This document shows, in pieces, positions 32,041-39,682 of a stretch of 64,000 nt of DNA. Every line of letters begins with the position of its first letter. Within the stretch, counting starts at the first letter, position 1. Under the pieces are notes generated by a model. It was not told the origin of the DNA. It ran no database searches and saw only the letters and a program-made list of their open reading frames with translations. The stretch covers positions 1 through 64,000 of the forward strand of contig NZ_JANFCZ010000009.1 of NCBI RefSeq assembly GCF_024391045.1, written 5' to 3'. Made by a program: the position numbers and the translations under genes. The stretch comes from Pseudarthrobacter sulfonivorans (GTDB taxonomy: Bacteria; Actinomycetota; Actinomycetes; Actinomycetales; Micrococcaceae).

Positions 32041-33169
32041 TGCGGGCGGCCGCAGTTTCCGGCACCGGGAGTGCCGCACCCTGGATGACGGCCGCGCGGA
32101 CACACAGGACGTCCGGCAAGTGGGTGGCCACTTCGGTGAACGTCTCGCCTTCGTCAGCACTGGCGTAGACCGTGCCGCCTCGGGTACCGAAGTAGACGCC
32201 TGCCGGTTCGGCGGAATCCACGGCAGCGGCGTCGCGCAGGACGCTGTTGTACTCGCTGGTGGGCAGCCCGGAATCGAGCCGCTTCCAGGTGGCGCCGGCA
32301 TCGTCCGTGCGGTGCACGGCAAGCTTGCCCTCGGGCGGGATCCGTTCGCCGTCTGCCTTCAACGGCACTACCCAGGCTGTGCCCTCGCGCCGGGGATGGG
32401 TGAGCATCACAAAGCCGAAGTCCGCCGGAAGCCCCTCCGCGATGGACTCCCAGTGCTCGCCGTTGTCATCTGTGCGGTAAACGCCGTGATGGTTCTGCGC
32501 ATAGAGGCGGCCTTCGACGGCGGCGTCCGCTGCAATCTTGTGCACGCACTGCCCGAACTCGGGGTTGGGGTCCGGCATGAAGTACGCCGAGATCCCGGTG
32601 TTGCGGGGCTCCCAGGAGGTCCCGCCGTCGAGCGAGCGGTACACACCCCCGGTGCTCATGGCGATATGGACGTTGTCCCCGGCGGGGTTGACCACGATGG
32701 AGTGTGCGGCGGCGCCGCCGTATCCGGCGCCCCATTCGCTGCGGTGGGGATGGTCCCAGAGACCGCGGTTGAGTTCAAAGTGCTCGCCGCCGTCGGTGGA
32801 TTTCCACACCGAAATCGGCTCTGCTCCCGCCCACACCACGCCGGGCCGCGACTCTGCGTCCGGGTAGATCTGCCAGATCCGCTCCACCGCCGCGCCAGTA
32901 TCTTCGGGAAAGGCGATGGCGCCGTTTTCGGGCTCCGACCACGTGGCGCCCAGGTCATCGGAGTGCGCCACCGTGGGGCCCCAATGCTCAGACCTGACGC
33001 CCACCATGATCCTGGTCCGGCCGTCCCGGGTGTCTATGCCGATGCTGGGTATTTCGCTCATCAGGAAGTGCGGGCCGGTGAAGGTCCACCGTTGGCGGTC
33101 GTCGCTGGTGGCCAACCAAAGGCCTTTTTTGGTTCCGATCGCCAGGACAAAGCTCTCTGCGGTTGCCAT
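32033..33169 (-). CDS. BNR/WD40-type beta-propeller protein (sialidase-like fold)
   Basis: A 378-residue protein with repeated Asp-box motifs of the S-x-D-x-G-x-T-W type: SDDLGATW, STDGGEHF, SLDGGTSW, TDDNGEHW, TDDAGATW and SADEGETF. These mark a BNR/sialidase or VPS10-like beta-propeller. There is no signal peptide, so it is probably cytosolic and its catalytic activity is doubtful. The ATG at 33169 (MATAESFVLAIG) is preferred. It is coupled by an 8-base overlap to the MoaD-like gene, an association that suggests a shared function not readable from the sequence. Confidence 0.8.
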   Translation of the reverse strand: MATAESFVLAIGTKKGLWLATSDDRQRWTFTGPHFLMSEIPSIGIDTRDGRTRIMVGVRSEHWGPTVAHSDDLGATWSEPENGAIAFPEDTGAAVERIWQIYPDAESRPGVVWAGAEPISVWKSTDGGEHFELNRGLWDHPHRSEWGAGYGGAAAHSIVVNPAGDNVHIAMSTGGVYRSLDGGTSWEPRNTGISAYFMPDPNPEFGQCVHKIAADAAVEGRLYAQNHHGVYRTDDNGEHWESIAEGLPADFGFVMLTHPRREGTAWVVPLKADGERIPPEGKLAVHRTDDAGATWKRLDSGLPTSEYNSVLRDAAAVDSAEPAGVYFGTRGGTVYASADEGETFTEVATHLPDVLCVRAAVIQGAALPVPETAAARSA

Positions 33170-33250
33170 GCCCCAATGCAACCATCACGGCTGGGCGGCC
33201 GCAACGGTTTTTTCGGCCATGTGGGTAACCCAGACCAGCTCGGCGAGGGC

Positions 33251-33451
33251 TCAGTCGATGAATTCCGACTGGGCCTCGATGAAATCCCAGTCCTGCCCTG
33301 TGAGGACGGCAACGAGAGTCTCCGGGTGCGGCCCGCCCGCCTCGGCGATGCCCTGGAGCACGTGTAATGGAAGCTCCTCGGCGCGCAGGTTCTCCCGCAG
33401 CCATTCCTTGCTGTTCAGGTTCAGGTCCAACCACCACATATAGATTTCCAT
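33251..33451 (-). CDS. Small hypothetical protein (66 aa)
   Basis: A 66-residue acidic protein beginning MEIYMWWLDLNLNSKEWL with a predicted helical remainder (HVLQGIAEAGGPHPETLVAVL). It lies 81 bp upstream of the BNR gene on the same strand and may be the first gene of that operon. Codon third positions are G/C-rich as in real genes here. The ribosome site is modest (AAAGGTG somewhat far upstream). I do not recognise a family. Confidence 0.5.
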   Translation of the reverse strand: MEIYMWWLDLNLNSKEWLRENLRAEELPLHVLQGIAEAGGPHPETLVAVLTGQDWDFIEAQSEFID

Positions 33452-33747
33452 GGCCAGTCACGCACCTTTCGTATGACACAACGGTAGGCGCGTGCAGGTC
33501 GCCGTTCAAGGGTCCGGGCTGCATCGCCGGTACGGGTATCCCAGTCCGGTAGCGCGCTGTCATTTCCGCGTAGAAGCAGGTATCACCGCAGGTCAATGGC
33601 ATTCAAAGACGAGTACCCGCTACTCAGGACCCGCCCCGGCCGGCGGCCCTAGCCTGAAGTCTCAAGCAAGCTGACCGTGCCGGGGCACCAGGAGTCCGCT
33701 ACTCCTTCCGGCCATGGTCCGTTTCACACAATCTGGGGAGAAACACC

Positions 33748-34443
33748 ATGAAACGTCAAGCCTTACCGATTTTGGGGGTCGCAGGGCTGGCATTGCTCAG
33801 CGTTACGGCCCCGGCCCAGGCGGCCGCCGACAAAATGGACATCTGCCATGCAGGGAAGATGATCAGCGTCAGCTCGAATGCGGGGCCGAACGGAGTGAAC
33901 GGACACGCCGGACACCCCAACGACATCATCGAACCCAATGAGTTCCTGCCCGCCGGACTGAACTGGGTGGCCGGGGAGGGCTACAAACTGTGCGGCGTGG
34001 TCGTGGCGCCTCCCGTGGAAGAGCAGCCGCCGGCCGAACAGCCACCGGCAGACCAACCGCCAGCCGAACAGCCACCGGCTGAACAACCGCCAGCCGAACA
34101 GCCGCCAGCTGAACAACCACCGGCAGAACAGCCGCCCGCCGAACAGCCGACCGCGCAGCAGCCACCAGCAAAACAGCCAGTGGTGGTGCCTGAAGCGCCC
34201 GCTGCGCAGACCCCGGTCACGCAGACCCCGGCCGGTCAGGTCGCCGCGCCTCAGGTGGCGGCCGCCAAGGTTCCAGCAGCGGCTGTCAGTCGAGGCACCA
34301 ACGAAGGCTTCAACGCACAGACGGCCGTGGGCGGGACTGAGGGCAGCACTACCTGGCTGGCCGGACTGGGCGTTCTGCTGGGTGCGGGCGCAGTGGTCTC
34401 GGTGCGGCGCAGGTCCCGGACAGAACCTCCGACGGCGCGCTGA
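33748..34443 (+). CDS. Secreted proline-rich repeat protein with sortase-like C-terminal tail
   Basis: A 231-residue protein. A signal peptide (MKRQALPILGVAGLALLSVTAPAQAA) is followed by a small domain with two cysteines (CHAGKMI, and YKLCGVVV near residue 82). Ten 5-residue units of the PPAEQ type follow (residues 94-143), then an Ala/Pro/Gln spacer, NEGFNAQTAVGG (185-196), a hydrophobic helix and a basic RRRSR end. This is the layout of a cell-wall-anchored protein but without a canonical LPxTG. A sortase gene follows after a terminator. The N-terminal domain resembles secreted domains of unknown function in related actinobacteria. Confidence 0.75.
   Translation: MKRQALPILGVAGLALLSVTAPAQAAADKMDICHAGKMISVSSNAGPNGVNGHAGHPNDIIEPNEFLPAGLNWVAGEGYKLCGVVVAPPVEEQPPAEQPPADQPPAEQPPAEQPPAEQPPAEQPPAEQPPAEQPTAQQPPAKQPVVVPEAPAAQTPVTQTPAGQVAAPQVAAAKVPAAAVSRGTNEGFNAQTAVGGTEGSTTWLAGLGVLLGAGAVVSVRRRSRTEPPTAR
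34027..34176 (+). repeat. Ten tandem 15-bp units encoding PPAEQ-type repeats
   Basis: Ten consecutive 15-bp units encode PPAEQ, PPADQ, six further PPAEQ, then PTAQQ and PPAKQ. Synonymous codons vary between neighbours (gcc/gct/gca, cag/caa), so the array is old or selected against slippage. It probably forms an extended wall-spanning stalk. Confidence 0.85.
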
Positions 34444-34470
34444 CGCCACCGGGCGTCTGACGACACCACA

Positions 34471-34504
34471 GAGGGTGTCCCGCCATACCCGGCGGGACAC
34501 CCTC
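34471..34504 (+). terminator. Intrinsic terminator between the secreted protein and sortase genes
   Basis: A perfect 14-bp stem (GAGGGTGTCCCGCC at 34471-34484, complement at 34491-34504) with a 6-base loop, followed by GTTTCGTTCT. It lies 28 bp after the stop of the secreted protein and 54 bp before the sortase start, so the two genes are at least partly separate in transcription. Confidence 0.85.
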
Positions 34505-34557
34505 GTTTCGTTCTCCGATTAGCTGCACCTGACCAGCCGCACGGAAATGGGGACCTC

Positions 34558-35331
34558 ATGCCAAAGAAACCTGGCAGGCATAACGCGGGCGGACGACTGT
34601 GGCGCGCTTCAGGGCGGGCCCGCGGCCGGGGCTTGAACCGGGGCGACTTCGCGATCCTGCTGTGCGGAGTCCTGGGTTTCCTGTCCCTGACCTTCGGCGG
34701 CCCGATACTCAGCCATTGGGACGCCGGCAACCCCGGGGCTGCCGGCATCCACGCTGCCCAAATTGCGGCACCCGCGGCTGCACCGCCGTCGGCCCTTCCC
34801 TGGCCGCTGTCCAAAGAACAGGCCGGAGCCCCCGGCCCCGTTTCCGGCCCCGCGTCCGCTGCGGCCGATCCCGGGCTGGCACTCCCGGCCGCTTCGGCGC
34901 CGGTGCGGATCATTTACCCGGGGGCGGCAATCGATGCCGGTGTCCACCCGCTCGAACCGGATGGTTCGGCGGTTGCCACCCGGACCGTGGTGCCGCCGGC
35001 CACCATGGACGGCTACTGGCTCACTCCGTTCGGGAGTCCGGGCAGCGGCTCGGACAACACCACGTACGTCATCGGGCACAGCTGGGAAGACCGGGACGCC
35101 CCGTTCAACCACCTCAGCTCGAGGGCTGCGGTGGGCGACGAATTCGACGTCGTCACAGCGACCGGCAGCATCCGTTACCGGGTGGACAGCGTGACCACCT
35201 ATCTCAAGGCCAGCCTCAAGGACAGCCCCATCTGGGACATGGTGCCCAACCGGGTGGTGTTGATCAGCTGCTACACAGAGGATCCGTGGGGCAAAAACGT
35301 CGTGGTCTCTGCGTCACCTGTCCGCGCCTGA
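34558..35331 (+). CDS. Class F/E-type sortase
   Basis: A 257-residue membrane-anchored transpeptidase. A basic N-terminus and one transmembrane helix (about 30-50, DFAILLCGVLGFLSLTFGG) lead to an Ala/Pro-rich linker and the sortase domain from about 110. The catalytic histidine is in TTYVIGHSWED (near 174) and the cysteine in VVLISCYTEDPW (near 238). The third catalytic residue, an arginine normally about 8-12 residues after the cysteine, is not evident: the text reads PWGKNVVV. The upstream secreted protein is the likely substrate. Confidence 0.82.
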   Translation: MPKKPGRHNAGGRLWRASGRARGRGLNRGDFAILLCGVLGFLSLTFGGPILSHWDAGNPGAAGIHAAQIAAPAAAPPSALPWPLSKEQAGAPGPVSGPASAAADPGLALPAASAPVRIIYPGAAIDAGVHPLEPDGSAVATRTVVPPATMDGYWLTPFGSPGSGSDNTTYVIGHSWEDRDAPFNHLSSRAAVGDEFDVVTATGSIRYRVDSVTTYLKASLKDSPIWDMVPNRVVLISCYTEDPWGKNVVVSASPVRA

Positions 35332-35400
35332 CCACCCGTTCCTGACCGCGCGATCCGGTTGGCCCTGTTCAAGGACCGGCGGCGGGCACAAAATGGGGCT

Positions 35401-35919
35401 ATGACTCCTGAACGGTTCAGTGGGCCGCCCCCGCTCCTCGTGGGGGTGCGGCCCGATCAGCACCCGGAAGTGCTGACGACGGCGGCGAACCTTGCCGCCC
35501 GGCTGTCGGCGCCTTTGTTATGTGCCTATGTTGACGAAGCCAGCTATCTGGTGGAGTGGGATCCCGGCCGGTCGGCACATCGCCTTTCGCTCCACCCGGA
35601 TCGGGACGACGCGGACATCCAAGCAGTGACCGCCGGCCTTAAAGCCTTGATTCAAGGCACGTTGGCCAATGCCGGGACGGGCGGCACGCCTGTCCCGTGG
35701 ACTCTCCGCACCCTGGCGGGCGACCCGGCCCGTGCCCTCGGCCGGCTCGCCGCGGAGAGCAATGTTCCCATGATCATCGTGGGCACCTCCGAACGCGGCC
35801 TGTCCCACAGGATCTCCGAAATGCTGAACGGCTCGGTGGGCCTGTGGCTGACCCACCACCAGAGCCGGCCGGTGCTGGTGGTTCCCTACCGAATGCCGGC
35901 GCACGAGGACCGTGAATAG
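35401..35919 (+). CDS. Universal stress protein (UspA family)
   Basis: A 172-residue cytosolic protein with the Usp alpha/beta fold: LLVGVRPDQHPEVLTTAANLAARLSAPLLCAYVD at the N-terminus and the ATP-type motif MIIVGTSERGLSHRISEMLNGSVGLWLTHHQSRPVLVVPY at the C-terminus, matching G-2x-G-9x-G(S/T). The ATG at 35401 removes a 14-residue extension. It is monocistronic. Usp proteins act in stress and energy limitation; the specific signal is unknown. Confidence 0.85.
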   Translation: MTPERFSGPPPLLVGVRPDQHPEVLTTAANLAARLSAPLLCAYVDEASYLVEWDPGRSAHRLSLHPDRDDADIQAVTAGLKALIQGTLANAGTGGTPVPWTLRTLAGDPARALGRLAAESNVPMIIVGTSERGLSHRISEMLNGSVGLWLTHHQSRPVLVVPYRMPAHEDRE

Positions 35920-36073
35920 CCCGGCCGGACGGGTGCTGAGGCCCGCATGAAGACGCCCGAAATAATAAAGCGAAAGTAGTTATTCGAGGTGCTGGCGCCG
36001 GGCGATACCGGCAAGTAAGCTGATTCAAGCAGAGAGATTCGGTCCAAGGGCCGTTGGCATCTGCCCAAAGACT

Positions 36074-36118
36074 GCTCCGGAGTGCGTATCCCCCAATAAC
36101 GCACTCCGGAGCTTTTTT
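36074..36118 (+). terminator. Strong intrinsic terminator after a gene-free 155-bp stretch (possible sRNA 3' end)
   Basis: A perfect 14-bp stem (GCTCCGGAGTGCGT at 36074-36087, complement at 36099-36112) with the C-rich loop ATCCCCCAATA and six Ts (36113-36118). The Usp stop is at 35919, far upstream, and the 155 bp between hold no ORF. It may end a long Usp 3' UTR or a small RNA. A C-rich loop could pair with G-rich ribosome sites, as proposed for actinobacterial 6C RNAs, but I cannot show homology. Confidence 0.8.
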
Positions 36119-36139
36119 GTGCGCAGAATCTTTAGCCTG

Positions 36140-36184
36140 ATACCCCCCGGGGGTACTTGCCTTGATACCCCCTTGGGGTATATG
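36140..36184 (+). promoter_or_regulatory. csoR promoter with two CsoR operators
   Basis: Two GC-rich palindromes of the known CsoR type are present: TACCCCCCGGGGGTA (36141-36155) and ATACCCCCTTGGGGTAT (36165-36181). A promoter fits between and over them: TTGCCT at 36157-36162, a 16-base spacer and TATATG at 36179-36184. The second operator overlaps the spacer and -10 box, so apo-CsoR would block polymerase. The transcript should start near 36191, almost at the ATG at 36193, suggesting a leaderless mRNA. Confidence 0.85.
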
Positions 36185-36192
36185 TTGTGGCT

Positions 36193-36540
36193 ATGGACTC
36201 AGAACAGGCAACCATCCAGGGGCAGGCAGCACCCGAGGCCGCGTCCCCGCACGGCTACACAGCCAACAAAAACGCCTATCTGCGGAGGCTCAAACGGATC
36301 GAAGGCCAGGTCCGCGGCATTGCCCGCATGGTGGATGAGGACAAATACTGCATCGACATCCTGACCCAGGTTTCCGCCGTCACCAAGGCCCTGCACGCCG
36401 TCAGCCTGGGCCTGGTAGAAGAACACATCGGGCACTGCGTGGTGGGCGCCGCCGCCGAGCCTGATCCTGACCTGCGCGCGGAAGCCATCGACGTCAAGGT
36501 CAAGGAAGCGGCAGAAGCCATTGGCCGCCTCCTGCGCTGA
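36193..36540 (+). CDS. csoR: Copper-sensing repressor
   Basis: A 115-residue all-helical DNA-binding protein (CsoR/RcnR family) that releases DNA on binding Cu(I). The conserved RRLKRIEGQVRGIARMVDEDKYCIDILTQVSAV carries the first cysteine ligand, and GLVEEHIGHCVVG supplies the His and second Cys of the Cys-His-Cys site. I chose the ATG at 36193 rather than the GTG at 36187 because the promoter predicts a start at about 36191 and no ribosome site is present. It is the first gene of csoR-copZ-copA. Confidence 0.93.
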   Translation: MDSEQATIQGQAAPEAASPHGYTANKNAYLRRLKRIEGQVRGIARMVDEDKYCIDILTQVSAVTKALHAVSLGLVEEHIGHCVVGAAAEPDPDLRAEAIDVKVKEAAEAIGRLLR

Positions 36541-36606
36541 CAGCAGCACAGCCAACCAGCCAACCACAGCCGGGACAACCCGCCCGGCCCTTATCAAGGA
36601 GCAACC

Positions 36607-36837
36607 ATGAGCACCGTCTCCACCACCGTCAGTGTGTCCGGGATGACCTGCGGTCACTGCATTTCCTCCGTCACTGAAGAAATCGAGTCCCTCGCCGGGG
36701 TTGAGGGAGTCGACGTCGACCTCAACGCCGGGGGCGTCTCCACCGTCACCATCACCTCCAGCCAGGAGTTGTCACCGGCCGAGATCGGCGAAGCCGTAGC
36801 CGAGGCGGGCTACCTGGTTGTGGCAATCGACGCGTAA
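36607..36837 (+). CDS. copZ: Copper chaperone, heavy-metal-associated domain
   Basis: A 76-residue ferredoxin-like HMA protein with the metal motif GMTCGHC at residues 12-18. It shuttles Cu(I) in the cytosol to CopA and CsoR. It has a good ribosome site (AAGGAGCAACC). It lies 66 bp after csoR and 61 bp before copA, consistent with one copper-induced transcript. Confidence 0.92.
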   Translation: MSTVSTTVSVSGMTCGHCISSVTEEIESLAGVEGVDVDLNAGGVSTVTITSSQELSPAEIGEAVAEAGYLVVAIDA

Positions 36838-36898
36838 TTACGTATACACCGGGCACTATTCAGAAATCGGGCGATCCACCGTGCACACGGAGAAGTCA

Positions 36899-39166
36899 TT
36901 GAAACAGGCGGGTAACCGCGTGGTTGAACTGGACATCGAGGGCATGACGTGTGCGTCGTGCGTGAACCGCGTTGAACGGAAGCTCGGCAAGCTCGACGGC
37001 GTCGAAGCGTCTGTGAACCTTCCCCTTGAGTCCGCCCACGTCACGGTTCCGGCGGGTATCACGGACCAGCAAATTGTGGACACCGTCAACGCCACGGGCT
37101 ACAAGGCAACCCTCCGGACACTCCCGGCCCGTCCCCAAGGCGTCCATGGGCACCCGGAAGATCACCTGTCCCACGGCGGCACCGCCGCCGAGCTGCGCCC
37201 CCGGCTGATCCTGGCCGCAGCGCTGACCGTTCCCGTATTCCTCATCTCGATGATCCCGGCCCTGCAGTTCCCCCACTGGGGCTGGGTGGCCGGCCTGCTG
37301 GCGCTTCCCGTAGTGAGCTGGGCCGCCTGGCCCTTCCACCACGCCGCCGCGGTCAACGCACGCCACCTCGCTTCCACCATGGACACCCTCGTCTCCATCG
37401 GCGTCGCCGCGGCGTACCTCTTCAGCGTCTGGCAGTTGGCGCTGGACCCGCGCATGACCGAACACCCCGGCATGGAGGGCATGGAAACCGGCGGCCTGTA
37501 CTTTGAGGTCGCCGCGGTGGTCACCACCTTCCTGCTCCTGGGCCGGTTCCTGGAAGCCAATGCCAAGCAGAAGGCCGGCGACGCCCTCAAAGCCCTTCTG
37601 AACCTTGGCGCCAAGGACGCTACTGTCCTGCAGGACGGCGCCGAACATAAAATACCGGCCGATCAGCTCCGCGTGGGCGATATCGTGGTGGTCCGCCCGG
37701 GCGAGAAGATTGCCACCGACGGCGTGGTGATCGAAGGAAGCTCCGCCGTCGACGCTTCGCTGCTGACGGGCGAGTCCGTCCCCGTGGAGGTGGGGCCGGA
37801 GAGCAAGGTGACCGGCGCCACCATCAACGCGTCCGGCCGCCTGCTGGTCCGGGCCACCCGGGTGGGTTCGGAGACCACGCTCGCCCAAATGGCGAGGCTG
37901 GTCTCCCAGGCGCAGACCGGCAAGGCCCCCATAGCGCGGCTCGCTGACCGGATCAGCGAGGTTTTTGTCCCGGTGGTGCTGGTCGTGGCGGTGCTGACCT
38001 TCGGGCTGTGGCTCGCCTTCAGCGGCCCGGCGATTGACCCCGGAGAGCTTCGGGCTGCGTTCACCGCCGCCGTCACCGTCCTGGTCATCGCCTGCCCCTG
38101 CGCCCTCGGGCTCGCCACCCCGGTGGGCCTGCTCACCGGAACGGGGCGCGGAGCCCAGCTGGGGATCCTGATCAAAGGCCCGCAGGTCCTTGAGGACACC
38201 CGGACCGTGGACACCATCCTGCTCGACAAGACCGGCACGATCACCACGGGGAAGCTTTCCGTGGACGGCACCGTTGCCTTTGACGGCCACCGTGGCCAGG
38301 ACGTGCTGCGGCTCGCCGGTGCAGTCGAAGCTGCCTCGGAGCACCCCATCGCCCATGCCATCGCCGCGGCGGCCCGCCAGGTGCAGGCCACGTACGACGG
38401 CGGCGGGTTTCCCGCCGTCGAACACTTCCGTTCGGCGCCCGGCGGCGGAGTGGCCGGAACCGTGGGAGGGCGCGTCATCCTGGCGGGCCGCACGGGCTGG
38501 CTGAGTGAGAATGGCGTCCGCATCTCCCCGTTGGAGCAGGAAAAGCTGGCGGCCGCGGAAGCTGGCGGCGCCACGGCCATCTGGGTTGCGGTGGACGGCG
38601 TTCCTGCCGGCATCATCACCCTGCGGGACACCCTTAAGGAAGGATCGGCGGCGGCCATCGAACGGCTGAAGCGGCTGGGGCTACGGCCTATCCTCCTGAC
38701 GGGGGACAACGCTGCAGTGGCCGCACAGGTGGCTGCCGCCGTCGGGATTTCCGCTAACGATGTGCACGCAGGGGTGCTGCCAGCCGGAAAAGTTGAGGTT
38801 GTGAAGCAGCTTCAGGCCGACGGTGCCACGGTGGCCATGGCCGGCGACGGCGTGAACGACGCCGCCGCGCTGGCCCAGGCCGATCTGGGCATCGCCATGG
38901 GCTCCGGCACCGATGTGGCCATTGAAGCTGCGGACCTGACTGTCATGGGCGATGACCTCGGCCAGGTGGCCCAGGCGATTGAACTCTCCCGGCGGACCCT
39001 CGGCACCATCAAGACCAACCTGTTCTGGGCGTTTTTCTACAACGCCATCGGCATACCGGTAGCGGCCCTGGGTCTTCTGAACCCGATGCTTGCCGGCGGT
39101 GCGATGGCCGCGAGTTCGGTCCTGGTGGTGGCCAACTCGCTGCGGCTGCGCAGCTTCGGCAAGTAG
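36899..39166 (+). CDS. copA: Copper-exporting P1B-type ATPase
   Basis: About 755 residues. One N-terminal HMA domain with GMTCASC is followed by a His-rich linker (HGHPEDHLSHGG), eight predicted helices, the transmembrane CPC motif (IACPCALGLATP), the phosphorylation site DKTGTIT, the TGDN nucleotide motif and GDGVNDAAALAQADLGIAMG. The TTG at 36899 has GGAG 6 bases upstream; GTG 36881 or a start inside copZ are alternatives. It pumps Cu(I) out of the cytosol at ATP cost, with the chaperone encoded just upstream. Confidence 0.93.
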   Translation: MKQAGNRVVELDIEGMTCASCVNRVERKLGKLDGVEASVNLPLESAHVTVPAGITDQQIVDTVNATGYKATLRTLPARPQGVHGHPEDHLSHGGTAAELRPRLILAAALTVPVFLISMIPALQFPHWGWVAGLLALPVVSWAAWPFHHAAAVNARHLASTMDTLVSIGVAAAYLFSVWQLALDPRMTEHPGMEGMETGGLYFEVAAVVTTFLLLGRFLEANAKQKAGDALKALLNLGAKDATVLQDGAEHKIPADQLRVGDIVVVRPGEKIATDGVVIEGSSAVDASLLTGESVPVEVGPESKVTGATINASGRLLVRATRVGSETTLAQMARLVSQAQTGKAPIARLADRISEVFVPVVLVVAVLTFGLWLAFSGPAIDPGELRAAFTAAVTVLVIACPCALGLATPVGLLTGTGRGAQLGILIKGPQVLEDTRTVDTILLDKTGTITTGKLSVDGTVAFDGHRGQDVLRLAGAVEAASEHPIAHAIAAAARQVQATYDGGGFPAVEHFRSAPGGGVAGTVGGRVILAGRTGWLSENGVRISPLEQEKLAAAEAGGATAIWVAVDGVPAGIITLRDTLKEGSAAAIERLKRLGLRPILLTGDNAAVAAQVAAAVGISANDVHAGVLPAGKVEVVKQLQADGATVAMAGDGVNDAAALAQADLGIAMGSGTDVAIEAADLTVMGDDLGQVAQAIELSRRTLGTIKTNLFWAFFYNAIGIPVAALGLLNPMLAGGAMAASSVLVVANSLRLRSFGK

Positions 39167-39173
39167 GCTGCGC

Positions 39174-39446
39174 TCAGGCCGTGCCGAAGCGGACGGCGGA
39201 CCGGGCCTTGGCCTTGGCCGCCTCCTCGTCGCGGTCCTTCGGCGGCGCCTGCGTCACCAGCGAATCCAGCAGGTGCTGGGTGACGTGCGCGATCTCGTGC
39301 ACTGCGGCTTCAAAGGCGTCCTCGTTGGCTTTGGACGGCTTGGTGCTCCCGCTGATCTTGCGGACATACTGCAGGGCGGCGGCATGCACTTCCTCGGAGG
39401 TGGCGTGCGGCTCGTAGTTGTGAAGGGTTCGGATATTCCGGCACAT
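39174..39446 (-). CDS. DUF2277 family protein
   Basis: A 90-residue protein starting MCRNIRTLHNYEPHATSEEVHAAALQYVRKISG, the hallmark of DUF2277, continuing KPSKANEDAFEAAVHEIAHVTQHLLDSLV. The family is small, helical, widespread and functionally uncharacterised. It is convergent with copA (7-bp gap) and otherwise isolated. A conserved Cys at position 2 and the HEIAHV His-rich segment could bind metal, but this is not established. Confidence 0.85.
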   Translation of the reverse strand: MCRNIRTLHNYEPHATSEEVHAAALQYVRKISGSTKPSKANEDAFEAAVHEIAHVTQHLLDSLVTQAPPKDRDEEAAKAKARSAVRFGTA

Positions 39447-39550
39447 ACCGCCATGCTAGGCTCTGCCACGCCCGGAATCGACCCCGGTCCGGCGCGGCCC
39501 GGTCCCCTTTCCGGGGTCCTGCCCGGGGTCCCGCCCGTGAGGAGCGGTGC

Positions 39551-39664
39551 ATGGGCAGCGGTGCCCATCGACGGGTTTTGGCGGGCCGGGATAGGTTTGG
39601 GGCAATGGATCTTCCGGATGAGCCGGAGGCCGCTGGGGATGCCGATCTGGATCGGATCCAATGA
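39551..39664 (+). CDS. Possible small ORF upstream of WXG100 (37 aa)
   Basis: An ATG at 39551 preceded by GTGAGGAG (6-base spacing) opens a 37-codon frame ending at TGA 39664, 18 bp before the WXG100 gene. The translation is basic at the start (GSGAHRRVLAGRDRFGA) and acidic at the end (DLPDEPEAAGDADLDRIQ). It could be a leader peptide or chance. I recognise no family. The rest of the 236-bp gap shows nothing else. Confidence 0.25.
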   Translation: MGSGAHRRVLAGRDRFGAMDLPDEPEAAGDADLDRIQ

Positions 39665-39682
39665 CTTTATGAGGAGAAACTG

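Noticed and set aside
36074..36118. 6C RNA
   Set aside because: The family needs two hairpins with C-rich loops; only one hairpin with five Cs is present, so I report only a candidate sRNA/terminator.
36818..36898. Upstream start for copA inside copZ
   Set aside because: It would overlap copZ and add a tail unlike any CopA; the TTG at 36899 has a proper GGAG at 6-base spacing.
36896..38425. Long minus-strand ORF (509 codons) across copA
   Set aside because: It is antisense to the copper ATPase with all its motifs; the product is repetitive and domain-free.
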